Source: Planctomycetota bacterium (GTDB taxonomy: Bacteria; Planctomycetota; UBA1135; UBA2386). Taken from it: a DNA stretch of 5,525 nt. The notes under the pieces were generated by a model that was not told the origin of the DNA, searched no databases, and worked only from the letters and a program-made list of their open reading frames with translations. Of this stretch, positions 1 through 5,525 are shown one piece after another. The stretch is taken from positions 1-5,525 of the forward strand of contig QJVU01000502.1 in assembly GCA_003235605.1 (NCBI GenBank), given 5' to 3'. The translations under genes and the position numbers were made by a program. Numbering within the stretch: position 1 is the stretch's first letter; every line of letters starts with the position of its first letter.

Positions 1-1106
1 GCAGCCTTGAACTCGGCAACTGCTTCGTCGAGGGCACCGCGCTCTTCGAAGATATTGCCGAGGTTGATCTGTGCAGGAGCGCAGCGTGGATCGATCTCGA
101 TCGCCTTGCGGCAGTGGGTGATCGCCTCATCGTAGCGGCCGAGCCTATCCAGCGCGATGCCGAGGTTGTTGTATGCTCCGGCGAACTTCGGGTCGATCTC
201 GATCGCCTTGCGGCAGCAAGCGATGGCCTCGTCGAAGCGGCCGAGATCGCTCAGCGCGAGGCCGAGGTTGTTGTGCGCTGTGGCGTCCTTCGGGTCGAGC
301 TCGATCGCCGTGCGGTAGCAGGTGATGGCCTCTCCGTAGCGGCCAAGCTTCTGCTGTGCGCCGCCGAGATTGACGTAGGCCATGCCACTCTTCGGGTCGA
401 TTTCGATCGCCTTGCGGTAGCAGGCGATGGCCTCGTCATGGCGGCCGATCTTCCACAGCGGGATGCCGAGGTTGTTGTATGCTGTGGCGTAGTTCGGATC
501 GATTTCGATCGCCTTGCGGTAGCAGGCGATGGCCTCGTCATGGCGGCCGATCTTCCACAGCGGGATGCCGAGGTTGTTGTATGCTGTGGCGCAGTTCGGA
601 TCGATTTCGATCGCCTTGCGGCAGCAGGCGATGGCCTCGTCGAAGCGGCCGACCTTCTCCAGCGTGATTCCGAGGTTGTTGTATGCTCCGGCGTAGTTCG
701 GATCGATTTCGATCGCCTTGCGGTAGCAGGCGATGGCCTCGTCGAAGCGGCCGAGCTTTTGCAGCGCGACACCGAGGCGGCGGTGTGCGTCCACGCACTT
801 CGGGTCGATGTCGATTGCCTTGTGGTAGCAGGCGATGGCCTCGTCAAGGTGGCCGAGTTCCTGCAGTGCGTTGCCGAGGTTGTTGTGTGCCGTGGCGCAC
901 CTCGGGTCGATCTCGATTGCATTGCGGTAGCAGGCGATGGCCTCGTCGAAGCGGCCCAGCTCCTTCAGCGCGGCGCCGAGGTTGTTTTGCGCCAAGGCGT
1001 ACTTCGGATCGAGCTCGAGCGCGCGACGGTTGCATGCAGCGGCTTCGTCCAGAGAGCCCGCGCGGAATGACGCGAAGCCGAGGTGAAGCCAGGCCTCGGC
1101 AAGTCG
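1..1106 (-). repeat. TPR array of the downstream kinase: ten full 34-codon units plus a partial eleventh
   Basis: From residue 713 the protein repeats every 34 residues (102 bp) without indels. The typical unit contains NNLG, then [18 protein letters not shown]. Unit boundaries fall at residues 713, 747, 781, 815, 849, 883, 917, 951, 985, 1019 and 1053. The TPR consensus positions are met (small residue/Leu-Gly in helix A, Ala in DEA, Ala in KAI, Pro at the end). The last, partial unit departs from consensus ([21 protein letters not shown]) in the same way as the final unit of the upstream paralogue, so it is probably the capping repeat. The array likely forms a superhelical protein-binding surface. 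Confidence 0.95.
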
Positions 1107-3242
1107 AGGTCGCAGTGCCACCGCGATCCGGGCGCTATCCACGACCTCCTGCCAGTTCGGCTCCGCTAGTTCCTCTAGCAGTTTGACCAGCCGCAAGGCG
1201 ATGCCGAAGTCCTCGGGGTTGTGGAGCTGGCCCTGCCGGTACACCTTCACCGCCTCGGTCTTGGCGCCAGCGGTCCACAACGCCTCGCCAAGCAGCACCA
1301 GGCTCAGGACCGGAAGCTTGGGCACATCCACGGTGGACGCGAGCTGCAGGAGCTTCCCTTTCTTCTCTCTGGCGTCTGGGATCAGGTCGCGCAGGTTGTT
1401 GCGCCAGGGATCCTCGGAGTCCAGGAGCCTTGCCAGGCGCTCCAGCTTCCTGGTCAGCTCGTGGTTGACGCGCTTCCGGCGCCGGGTCATTGCCCAGTGG
1501 TCCAGTGCCGCCGCCAGCTCGACCGCCAGGGCACTGTCCCCGAGGGAATCGGCAGCCTGCGCGAGGCTGAGATCCTCGATGCGTTGGTCCAGGTAGGTGT
1601 GGAAAGCTGCGCTGTAGGCTTCCTCCACCCGCCGCGAGTCCATGAGCTTCCAGCTTGCTTCGACCACCTCGCTCTCCGCCGGGGACCGCGCCAGGAGGAG
1701 GGCGTCGCGCATCGCCTGGTCCTTTTTGCGGCGGGCAACCTCCGCCGTGGCCTGCTTGTGCTCGTTCCGTACTTCCTCTTCGAGCTTCTCCACCCTCACC
1801 TTCAGGGCGTCGGCGACGTACTCCGATCCTGCCAACCGTTGTGCCTGGATCACGGCCGTCTGGGCCTGTTCCCACAGGGAAAGGTCCTCGAGACCACTGG
1901 CTCTAGCCTTGCCCTGCCTGGTGCTGGCCTCCTGCAGTGCTGCGGTCACGAGCCCCTCGGCATCCGCCTGGCGACGGGCTGCCTCCCACTGCACCCAGAG
2001 GTAGCCACCCCCGCCCAGTGCCAGGACCAGGACCGCTGCGGCAGCCAGCATCACCGTGGACCGGGCCCTGACCCTGGCTTCCGCGGCGTGGATCTCCGCC
2101 TGGCGTGCGCGCTCTTCCACCGAGGAGAGGTAGGCAGCAACTGCGTCGGCCACCTGACCCGCAGACTCGGGGCGGGCCCGTCGGGCCGGAGAGAGACACT
2201 GTTTCGCGAGACTGACCAACGACTCATGGGCACCACAGGCTTCGAGGCGCTCCACGGCGTTGGCTGTGTTTCCCTGTGCGGCCTGCTGGACCACGTCGCC
2301 GTCTTCTTGAAGGTAGGGAGGTGCACCGGTGAGGATCTCGCAGAGGATGGCACCGAGACCAAACACATCGGAGCGTTGATCCAGCCGTTCGATGGCACCC
2401 ATCGCCTGTTCCGGGGGCATGTAGGCGGGTGTCCCGAACAATGAGCCCGCCACCGACTGGGTGCCGGAGCCCGGCGTGCTGCGCACGGTCTCGATCACGC
2501 TGCGCTGGCTGGCCCGCGCGGCGGCCATTCCTTCGTCGGCGAGTTCGCCCTTCGGCAGCACCTTGGCAAAGCCCCAGTCCACGACCTGCACCTCGCCAAA
2601 CGCACCGATCATCACGTTGGCGGGCTTCAGATCCCGGTGGACGACCCGACGGGCGTGGGCATAGGCGACCGTCTGGCAGACCTGTTCAAAGATCCCCAGC
2701 AGGCGGCGGCGGTCCTGGGTGGGGGAGGTGCGCCTTGCCAACTGGGCAGCCAACGTCTCGCCCTTCACCAGCTTCATGGCAAAGTAGGGCCGTTCGCCAG
2801 CCTGCAGTCCCAGCTCGTAGACCGGGACGATGCCCGGGTGCTGGAGCTGGCCGCCGATCTGGGCTTCTTCCACGAAGCGGGAGAGGACATCGGGACGATT
2901 GGCGTACTCGTCCCTGAGGATCTTCATCGCAACGTCGCGACCCAGGTCTACATCGCGGCCCTTGTAGACCACGCCCACGGCGCCACGGCCGATCTCACCC
3001 ACGACCTGGTAGCGGCCGGAGGGGTTGCGGAGATGTTGGGCCTCCTCGGTGACCTTGACCGGGGCGTCTTCGGGAGCGTTCGACTCCAGGTGAACACCCA
3101 GGCTTGAGCCGGCGCGTGACTCCAAGGCCCGAAGCACGCTCTGCGATGGTGGCCGTGTGGGCTTGCCGAAGGCCTCGGCCAGACCCCTGTCCACCGGGTC
3201 AACGGGTGTCGAGTTGTCCGTGTCTTTGTCGTGGGCGCTCAC
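1..3242 (-). CDS. Membrane Ser/Thr protein kinase (PknB-like) with C-terminal TPR array (3' end outside window)
   Basis: A GTG start is followed by 1080 uninterrupted codons to the left edge. Residues 1-75 form a polar leader with [12 protein letters not shown]. The kinase domain (about 76-372) has the glycine loop [16 protein letters not shown]-binding Lys107 (VAMK), a likely helix-C Glu126, HRDLKPAN with catalytic Asp204, DWG at 222-224 instead of DFG, PPE at 276-278, Asp292 (SDVFGLG) and Arg357. All residues needed for phosphotransfer are present, so it should be an active Ser/Thr kinase. One membrane helix follows (about 395-417), then a helical linker and TPRs from about 713 to the edge. 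With the kinase in the cytoplasm and a single span, the TPRs would be extracytoplasmic, suggesting a receptor-type kinase; this topology is inferred. The start is set by a strong ribosome site and the four-base overlap with the upstream stop; the first in-frame ATG is inside the kinase (Met106). By comparison with the upstream paralogue, a tail of roughly 180 residues is probably missing beyond position 1. Confidence 0.95.
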   Translation of the reverse strand, partial: MSAHDKDTDNSTPVDPVDRGLAEAFGKPTRPPSQSVLRALESRAGSSLGVHLESNAPEDAPVKVTEEAQHLRNPSGRYQVVGEIGRGAVGVVYKGRDVDLGRDVAMKILRDEYANRPDVLSRFVEEAQIGGQLQHPGIVPVYELGLQAGERPYFAMKLVKGETLAAQLARRTSPTQDRRRLLGIFEQVCQTVAYAHARRVVHRDLKPANVMIGAFGEVQVVDWGFAKVLPKGELADEGMAAARASQRSVIETVRSTPGSGTQSVAGSLFGTPAYMPPEQAMGAIERLDQRSDVFGLGAILCEILTGAPPYLQEDGDVVQQAAQGNTANAVERLEACGAHESLVSLAKQCLSPARRARPESAGQVADAVAAYLSSVEERARQAEIHAAEARVRARSTVMLAAAAVLVLALGGGGYLWVQWEAARRQADAEGLVTAALQEASTRQGKARASGLEDLSLWEQAQTAVIQAQRLAGSEYVADALKVRVEKLEEEVRNEHKQATAEVARRKKDQAMRDALLLARSPAESEVVEASWKLMDSRRVEEAYSAAFHTYLDQRIEDLSLAQAADSLGDSALAVELAAALDHWAMTRRRKRVNHELTRKLERLARLLDSEDPWRNNLRDLIPDAREKKGKLLQLASTVDVPKLPVLSLVLLGEALWTAGAKTEAVKVYRQGQLHNPEDFGIALRLVKLLEELAEPNWQEVVDSARIAVALRPRLAEAWLHLGFASFRAGSLDEAAACNRRALELDPKYALAQNNLGAALKELGRFDEAIACYRNAIEIDPRCATAHNNLGNALQELGHLDEAIACYHKAIDIDPKCVDAHRRLGVALQKLGRFDEAIACYRKAIEIDPNYAGAYNNLGITLEKVGRFDEAIACCRKAIEIDPNCATAYNNLGIPLWKIGRHDEAIACYRKAIEIDPNYATAYNNLGIPLWKIGRHDEAIACYRKAIEIDPKSGMAYVNLGGAQQKLGRYGEAITCYRTAIELDPKDATAHNNLGLALSDLGRFDEAIACCRKAIEIDPKFAGAYNNLGIALDRLGRYDEAITHCRKAIEIDPRCAPAQINLGNIFEERGALDEAVAEFKA
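393..596 (-). repeat. Near-identical tandem duplication of one TPR unit (2 x 102 bp)
   Basis: The copies at 393-494 and 495-596 differ at only two of 102 bases (396 vs 498 and 490 vs 592). One change is synonymous (Asp GAC/GAT) and one gives Tyr versus Cys. A stretch of 93 bases (397-489 vs 499-591) is identical. Both encode the otherwise unique [21 protein letters not shown] unit variant (IPLWKI is found in no other repeat here). Other neighbouring units are clearly less similar, so this is a recent in-frame unit duplication by slippage or unequal recombination. Confidence 0.93.
1107..1832 (-). repeat. Linker block shared between the paralogues, downstream copy
   Basis: Residues 471-712 of the downstream kinase align without gaps to the segment 3692 bp away in the upstream gene (4799-5524). 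In the 270 residues from the codon at 1817 into the first TPR I count about 60 differences, roughly 78% identity. The longest exact DNA match I noted is 47 bases (1678-1724 vs 5370-5416), encoding the [16 protein letters not shown] area. The block carries the helical KLEEEV segment and the [13 protein letters not shown] and [18 protein letters not shown] motifs; it joins membrane helix to TPRs and may mediate dimerisation (inference). Confidence 0.9.
1992..2060 (-). other. Transmembrane helix (residues about 395-417)
   Basis: A run of hydrophobic residues, [20 protein letters not shown], sits between arginine-containing flanks (RVRARS before it, EAARRQ after it). It is the only convincing membrane span in the visible protein and separates the kinase from the linker and TPR array. 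No N-terminal signal peptide is seen, which fits an N-in, C-out single-pass protein. The glycine run at its end is a noticeable feature of unknown role. Confidence 0.88.
2127..3017 (-). other. Protein kinase catalytic domain (residues about 76-372)
   Basis: This segment holds all the Hanks-type landmarks in order: glycine loop, VAMK lysine, helix-C glutamate, hinge [20 protein letters not shown] catalytic loop, DWG metal-binding motif, [11 protein letters not shown] segment, [15 protein letters not shown] and a final RARP arginine. The HRD arginine suggests regulation through the activation loop. That loop is long: about 50 residues lie between DWG and PPE, containing roughly ten Ser/Thr positions (for example 245, 248, 252, 255, 256, 259, 261, 263, 267, 271) that could be autophosphorylated. 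DWG and PPE substitutions are, as I recall, common in planctomycete kinases and do not imply loss of activity. Confidence 0.95.
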
Positions 3243-5525
3243 TTCCCGACTCCTTTCTGGATCCGTTGCCACAGTGCTTTCCAGGCCTTGCGCTCTGACT
3301 CGGGCAGCATCTGCAGCGCCTCCCCCCGCACGCCGGCGAGGTCCTTGTCCTTCAACGCATGCTTGAGGTGTTTGCGGGCTTCTCCAGCGCGCTCGCCCTC
3401 TGAGATCCACTTCTCCCAGCGCTCGACCTCGAGGGTCAACCAGGCAAGGGCGAGTCCGCGTATCCTGCTCCGTTCGCCTGCCTCCATCTTCCCACCCGCG
3501 CTCCAAAGCGCCGCAGCGCAAGCCGGGTTGTAGACACCCCATTCCTCGTCCAACGCCAGCTCGCGTTGGTCGGCCAGGGTCCTCTCGGTCAGCGCGATGA
3601 TCTCCGCATAGCACTTTGCGTGGAGCGCACGGCGCGTTGCTACCTCCCACTGCTTGCGCGACCTTGCTGTTCGCCTTCCGCTGAGGATGTCGTCAACCTC
3701 GAGGCTCTTCTTGGAGAGGTCCTCGATCCGGCCCTGAGCGAACGCCTCCCAATGCCGCGCGAACGCGGAGTCTTCTCGTGCAAGAAGCGCTTCGGCATTC
3801 TTGTACTCAGCGATGGCTCCGCCAAGGTCATCACGCGCTTCGAGCATCCTGCCAAGGTTGATGTGGGCGGCTGCATTGCGTGGATTCGTCTCCAGCACCG
3901 TGCGGAAGCAGGCGGCCGCCTCGTCGTAGCGGGCAAGGCTTCCAAGCGCAGTGCCGAGGTTGTTCTGCGCGTTGGCGTCCTTTGGATCGATCTCAATCGC
4001 CTTCTGGAAGCAGGCGATGGCTTGGCCGTGACGGCCAAGCCTGTGCAGCACGATGCCGAGGTTGTTGTGTGCACCGGCGCACTTCGGATCGAGTTCGAGT
4101 GCCTTCTGGCAACAGGCGATGGCCTCGTCGTACCGGCCCAGCTTCTCCAGCACGCTGGCAAGTCTGTTGTGCGCCTGGGCGAACTTCGGATCGATCTCGA
4201 TCGCTTTGTTGTGGCAGGCTACAGCCTCGTCGAGGCGGCCAAGCTTCCCCAATGTGATGCCCAGGTTGACGTACGCCTTGGCGAATGTTGGATCGATCTC
4301 GATTGCCTCATGGAAGCAGGCGATGGCCTTGTCGTGGCGGCCAAGCTTCTTCAACACGATGCCGAGGTTGCTGTGCGCCGCGGCGACCGTTGGCTCGATT
4401 TCAATCGCCTTCTGCAAACAGGCGACGGCCTCGTGGAGGCGGCCAAGATCTGCCAACACGAGGCCGAGGTTGCTGTGCGCCATGGCAAACGTTGGATCGA
4501 TTCCGATCGCTTTGTGATAGCAGGCGACGGCCTCGTGGAAGCGGCCGAGCTTTCTCAACGCGACGCCGAGGCTGTTGTGCCCGTTGGCGTACCGAGGATC
4601 GACCTCGACTGCTTTCTGGAAGCAGGCGATGGCCTCTTCGTGGCGGCCAAGCCTTGTCAGCGCAATGCCGAGGTTGTTGTGTGCCTTGACGAACTTCGGG
4701 TCGAGTTCCAGCGCACGACGGTAGCAGGCAACCGCGTCGTCCACACAACCCTGGCGGAACGACACGAAGGCGAGCTGATGCCAGGCCCCGGCCAGGCGAG
4801 GTCGCAGCGCCACCACGATCCGGGCGCAATCGATCGCCTCCTGCCAGTTCGGTTCCGGGAGCTTCTTCAGCAAGTGGACCAGCCGCAAGGCGAGACCAAA
4901 GTCGTCGGGGTTGTGGAGCTGGCCCTGCCGGCACGCCTTCACCGCCTCGGTCTTGGCGCCGGCGGTCCACAGGGCCTCCCCAAGCAGCACCAGGCTCAGG
5001 ACCGGGAGCTTGCCCAGGTCCACGGTGGAGGCGAGCCGCAGCAGCTCTGCCTTCTTCTCCCTGACGTCGGGAATCAGGTCGCGCAGGTTGCTGCGCCAGG
5101 GATCATCCGGGTCCAGGAGCCTGGCCAGGCGTTCCAGTTTTCTGGTGAGCTCGCCGGTGACCCCTGACTGTCGGCGCGTCATCCCCCAGTGGTCCAGCGC
5201 CGCCGCCAGCTCGACCGCCAACGCGCTGTCTCCCAGGACATCGGCGGCCTGTCCGGGGCTCAGGTCCTCGAGGCGCTGACCCAGGTAGGTGTGGAACGCC
5301 ATGCTGTAGGCCTCCTCCACCCGGCGCGAGTCCATGAGCTTCCAGTCCCCTCCGACGACCTCGCTCTCTGCCGGGGACCGCGCCAGGAGGAGGGCGTCGC
5401 GCATCGCCTGGTCCTTCTGGTGCTGGGCGGTCATGGCCGCGGCCTGCTCCCGCTCCTGCCGTACTTCCGTCTCGAGCTTCGCCACCCTTTGCTTCAAGGC
5501 ATCGCCCACGTACTCCGACCCCGCC
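3239..5525 (-). CDS. TPR-containing Ser/Thr protein kinase, C-terminal part (5' end outside window)
   Basis: The frame is open from the right edge to a TGA at 3241-3239, giving 761 visible residues. In order they are: a charged helical, coiled-coil-like stretch (about residues 1-45 counted from the valine at 5509); a linker with [26 protein letters not shown] and [19 protein letters not shown]; ten 34-residue TPRs (residues 238-577); and a tail of about 180 residues with [14 protein letters not shown] and [15 protein letters not shown]. The linker and tail resemble the non-catalytic parts of planctomycete membrane Ser/Thr kinases (recalled, not searched). The GTG at 5509 could be mistaken for a start, but the codons before it read AGSEY, exactly as at the matching place inside the downstream paralogue, so the gene continues upstream. 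No catalytic residues are visible; the kinase domain and membrane helix are inferred from the paralogue. TPRs normally bind proteins; the ligand is unknown. The stop overlaps the next gene's start. A kinase-less TPR protein is possible but less likely. Confidence 0.93.
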   Translation of the reverse strand, partial: AGSEYVGDALKQRVAKLETEVRQEREQAAAMTAQHQKDQAMRDALLLARSPAESEVVGGDWKLMDSRRVEEAYSMAFHTYLGQRLEDLSPGQAADVLGDSALAVELAAALDHWGMTRRQSGVTGELTRKLERLARLLDPDDPWRSNLRDLIPDVREKKAELLRLASTVDLGKLPVLSLVLLGEALWTAGAKTEAVKACRQGQLHNPDDFGLALRLVHLLKKLPEPNWQEAIDCARIVVALRPRLAGAWHQLAFVSFRQGCVDDAVACYRRALELDPKFVKAHNNLGIALTRLGRHEEAIACFQKAVEVDPRYANGHNSLGVALRKLGRFHEAVACYHKAIGIDPTFAMAHSNLGLVLADLGRLHEAVACLQKAIEIEPTVAAAHSNLGIVLKKLGRHDKAIACFHEAIEIDPTFAKAYVNLGITLGKLGRLDEAVACHNKAIEIDPKFAQAHNRLASVLEKLGRYDEAIACCQKALELDPKCAGAHNNLGIVLHRLGRHGQAIACFQKAIEIDPKDANAQNNLGTALGSLARYDEAAACFRTVLETNPRNAAAHINLGRMLEARDDLGGAIAEYKNAEALLAREDSAFARHWEAFAQGRIEDLSKKSLEVDDILSGRRTARSRKQWEVATRRALHAKCYAEIIALTERTLADQRELALDEEWGVYNPACAAALWSAGGKMEAGERSRIRGLALAWLTLEVERWEKWISEGERAGEARKHLKHALKDKDLAGVRGEALQMLPESERKAWKALWQRIQKGVGK
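3242..3778 (-). other. C-terminal tail domain of the upstream kinase (after the TPRs)
   Basis: About 179 residues follow the last TPR: a charged region ([28 protein letters not shown]), then helices with [36 protein letters not shown] and a tail [22 protein letters not shown]. The YN-AC-AAL and DLAGVR elements recall the ends of many planctomycete TPR kinases, where this part looks like degenerate helical repeats. No catalytic motif is visible and its role is unknown. Confidence 0.8.
3250..3256 (-). promoter_or_regulatory. Ribosome binding site of the downstream kinase gene
   Basis: On the minus strand AAAGGAG stands seven bases before the GTG at 3242-3240, a near-ideal Shine-Dalgarno match and spacing. 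It lies inside the last codons of the upstream gene. Together with the GTGA start/stop overlap it fixes the start and suggests coupled translation of the two kinases, with additional independent initiation possible. Confidence 0.85.
3779..4798 (-). repeat. TPR array of the upstream kinase: ten 34-codon units
   Basis: Ten consecutive 102-bp units encode 34-residue TPRs (residues 238-577 counted from the valine codon at 5509). The central units follow a pattern such as HNNLG, then [19 protein letters not shown]. The final unit ([21 protein letters not shown]) loses the DP ending and runs into the C-terminal tail. The units differ from each other more than those of the downstream gene, and favour Phe/Gln/His where the downstream units favour Tyr-Arg. 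Confidence 0.95.
4799..5524 (-). repeat. Linker block shared between the paralogues, upstream copy
   Basis: This is the partner of the block at 1107-1832, in the same orientation and without indels. It begins AGSEYV and continues through [27 protein letters not shown] and [19 protein letters not shown] up to the first TPR. The similarity is still perfect in register at the right edge, so the homology very probably extends upstream into a membrane helix and kinase domain. Confidence 0.9.

Noticed and set aside
114..1070. A 318-codon plus-strand repeat-protein frame
   Set aside because: Same antisense effect over the downstream gene's TPR units; no recognisable family and no convincing ribosome site of its own.
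1..1106. Regular about 100-bp direct repeats that could suggest a CRISPR or satellite array
   Set aside because: The repeats are exactly 34 codons, contiguous, in frame and match the TPR consensus; there are no spacers.
1221..2444. A 407-codon plus-strand open frame
   Set aside because: It lies opposite the kinase, membrane helix and linker, whose minus-strand frame shows every catalytic kinase motif. Long antisense frames are expected in GC-rich coding DNA.
1..3242. Possible broken kinase gene, since only short minus-strand frames with both start and stop occur in this half
   Set aside because: The frame from GTG 3242 has no stop through 1080 codons and simply leaves the window before its stop; the domain order is intact, so it is not a pseudogene.
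3566..5167. A 533-codon open frame on the plus strand with its own 34-residue periodicity ([24 protein letters not shown])
   Set aside because: It is the antisense reading of the TPR array. The period and the motif follow directly from the reverse complement of the 102-bp units, and it ends in the shared linker. The minus frame has real domain motifs and a coherent gene structure.

Overview
The window lies entirely within two tandem, same-direction genes on the minus strand. Both encode large serine/threonine protein kinases with tetratricopeptide repeats (TPRs), and both run off the window. The DNA is clearly GC-rich. The protein signatures point to Planctomycetota: a short SVLRAL-type leader before the kinase, a DWG in place of DFG, a [11 protein letters not shown] activation segment, [15 protein letters not shown], the [15 protein letters not shown] / [13 protein letters not shown] / [14 protein letters not shown] region after the membrane helix, and a C-terminal tail with YNPACAAAL and [11 protein letters not shown] recognise this architecture from memory of planctomycete multi-domain kinases; no database search was run.

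Reading in the direction of transcription (high to low coordinates): 5525-3239 is the 3' part of the upstream gene. It has a post-membrane helical region, ten TPR units of exactly 34 codons (4798-3779), and a C-terminal tail of about 180 residues. Its kinase and membrane helix should lie beyond the right edge. The downstream gene starts with GTG at 3242, overlaps the upstream TGA by four bases (GTGA), and has a good Shine-Dalgarno sequence at 3250-3256. It shows a short leader, a complete kinase domain with all catalytic residues, one transmembrane helix, a helical linker, and a TPR array of ten full units plus the start of an eleventh, and is cut by the left edge. Its expected C-terminal tail is not visible.

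The two proteins are close paralogues: the linker between membrane helix and TPRs aligns without gaps and is about 78% identical by hand count, while the TPR arrays have diverged and look homogenised within each gene. In the downstream gene two adjacent TPR units are 100/102 identical at the DNA level, a recent internal duplication. The 4-base overlap implies one mRNA with translational coupling, so the pair is probably co-expressed, perhaps as co-acting or hetero-associating membrane kinases. There is no intergenic space, and I found no promoter, terminator, RNA gene, CRISPR array or mobile element. The long plus-strand open frames are antisense shadows of the TPR repeats. I see an unusual but recognisable arrangement here, not a new system.
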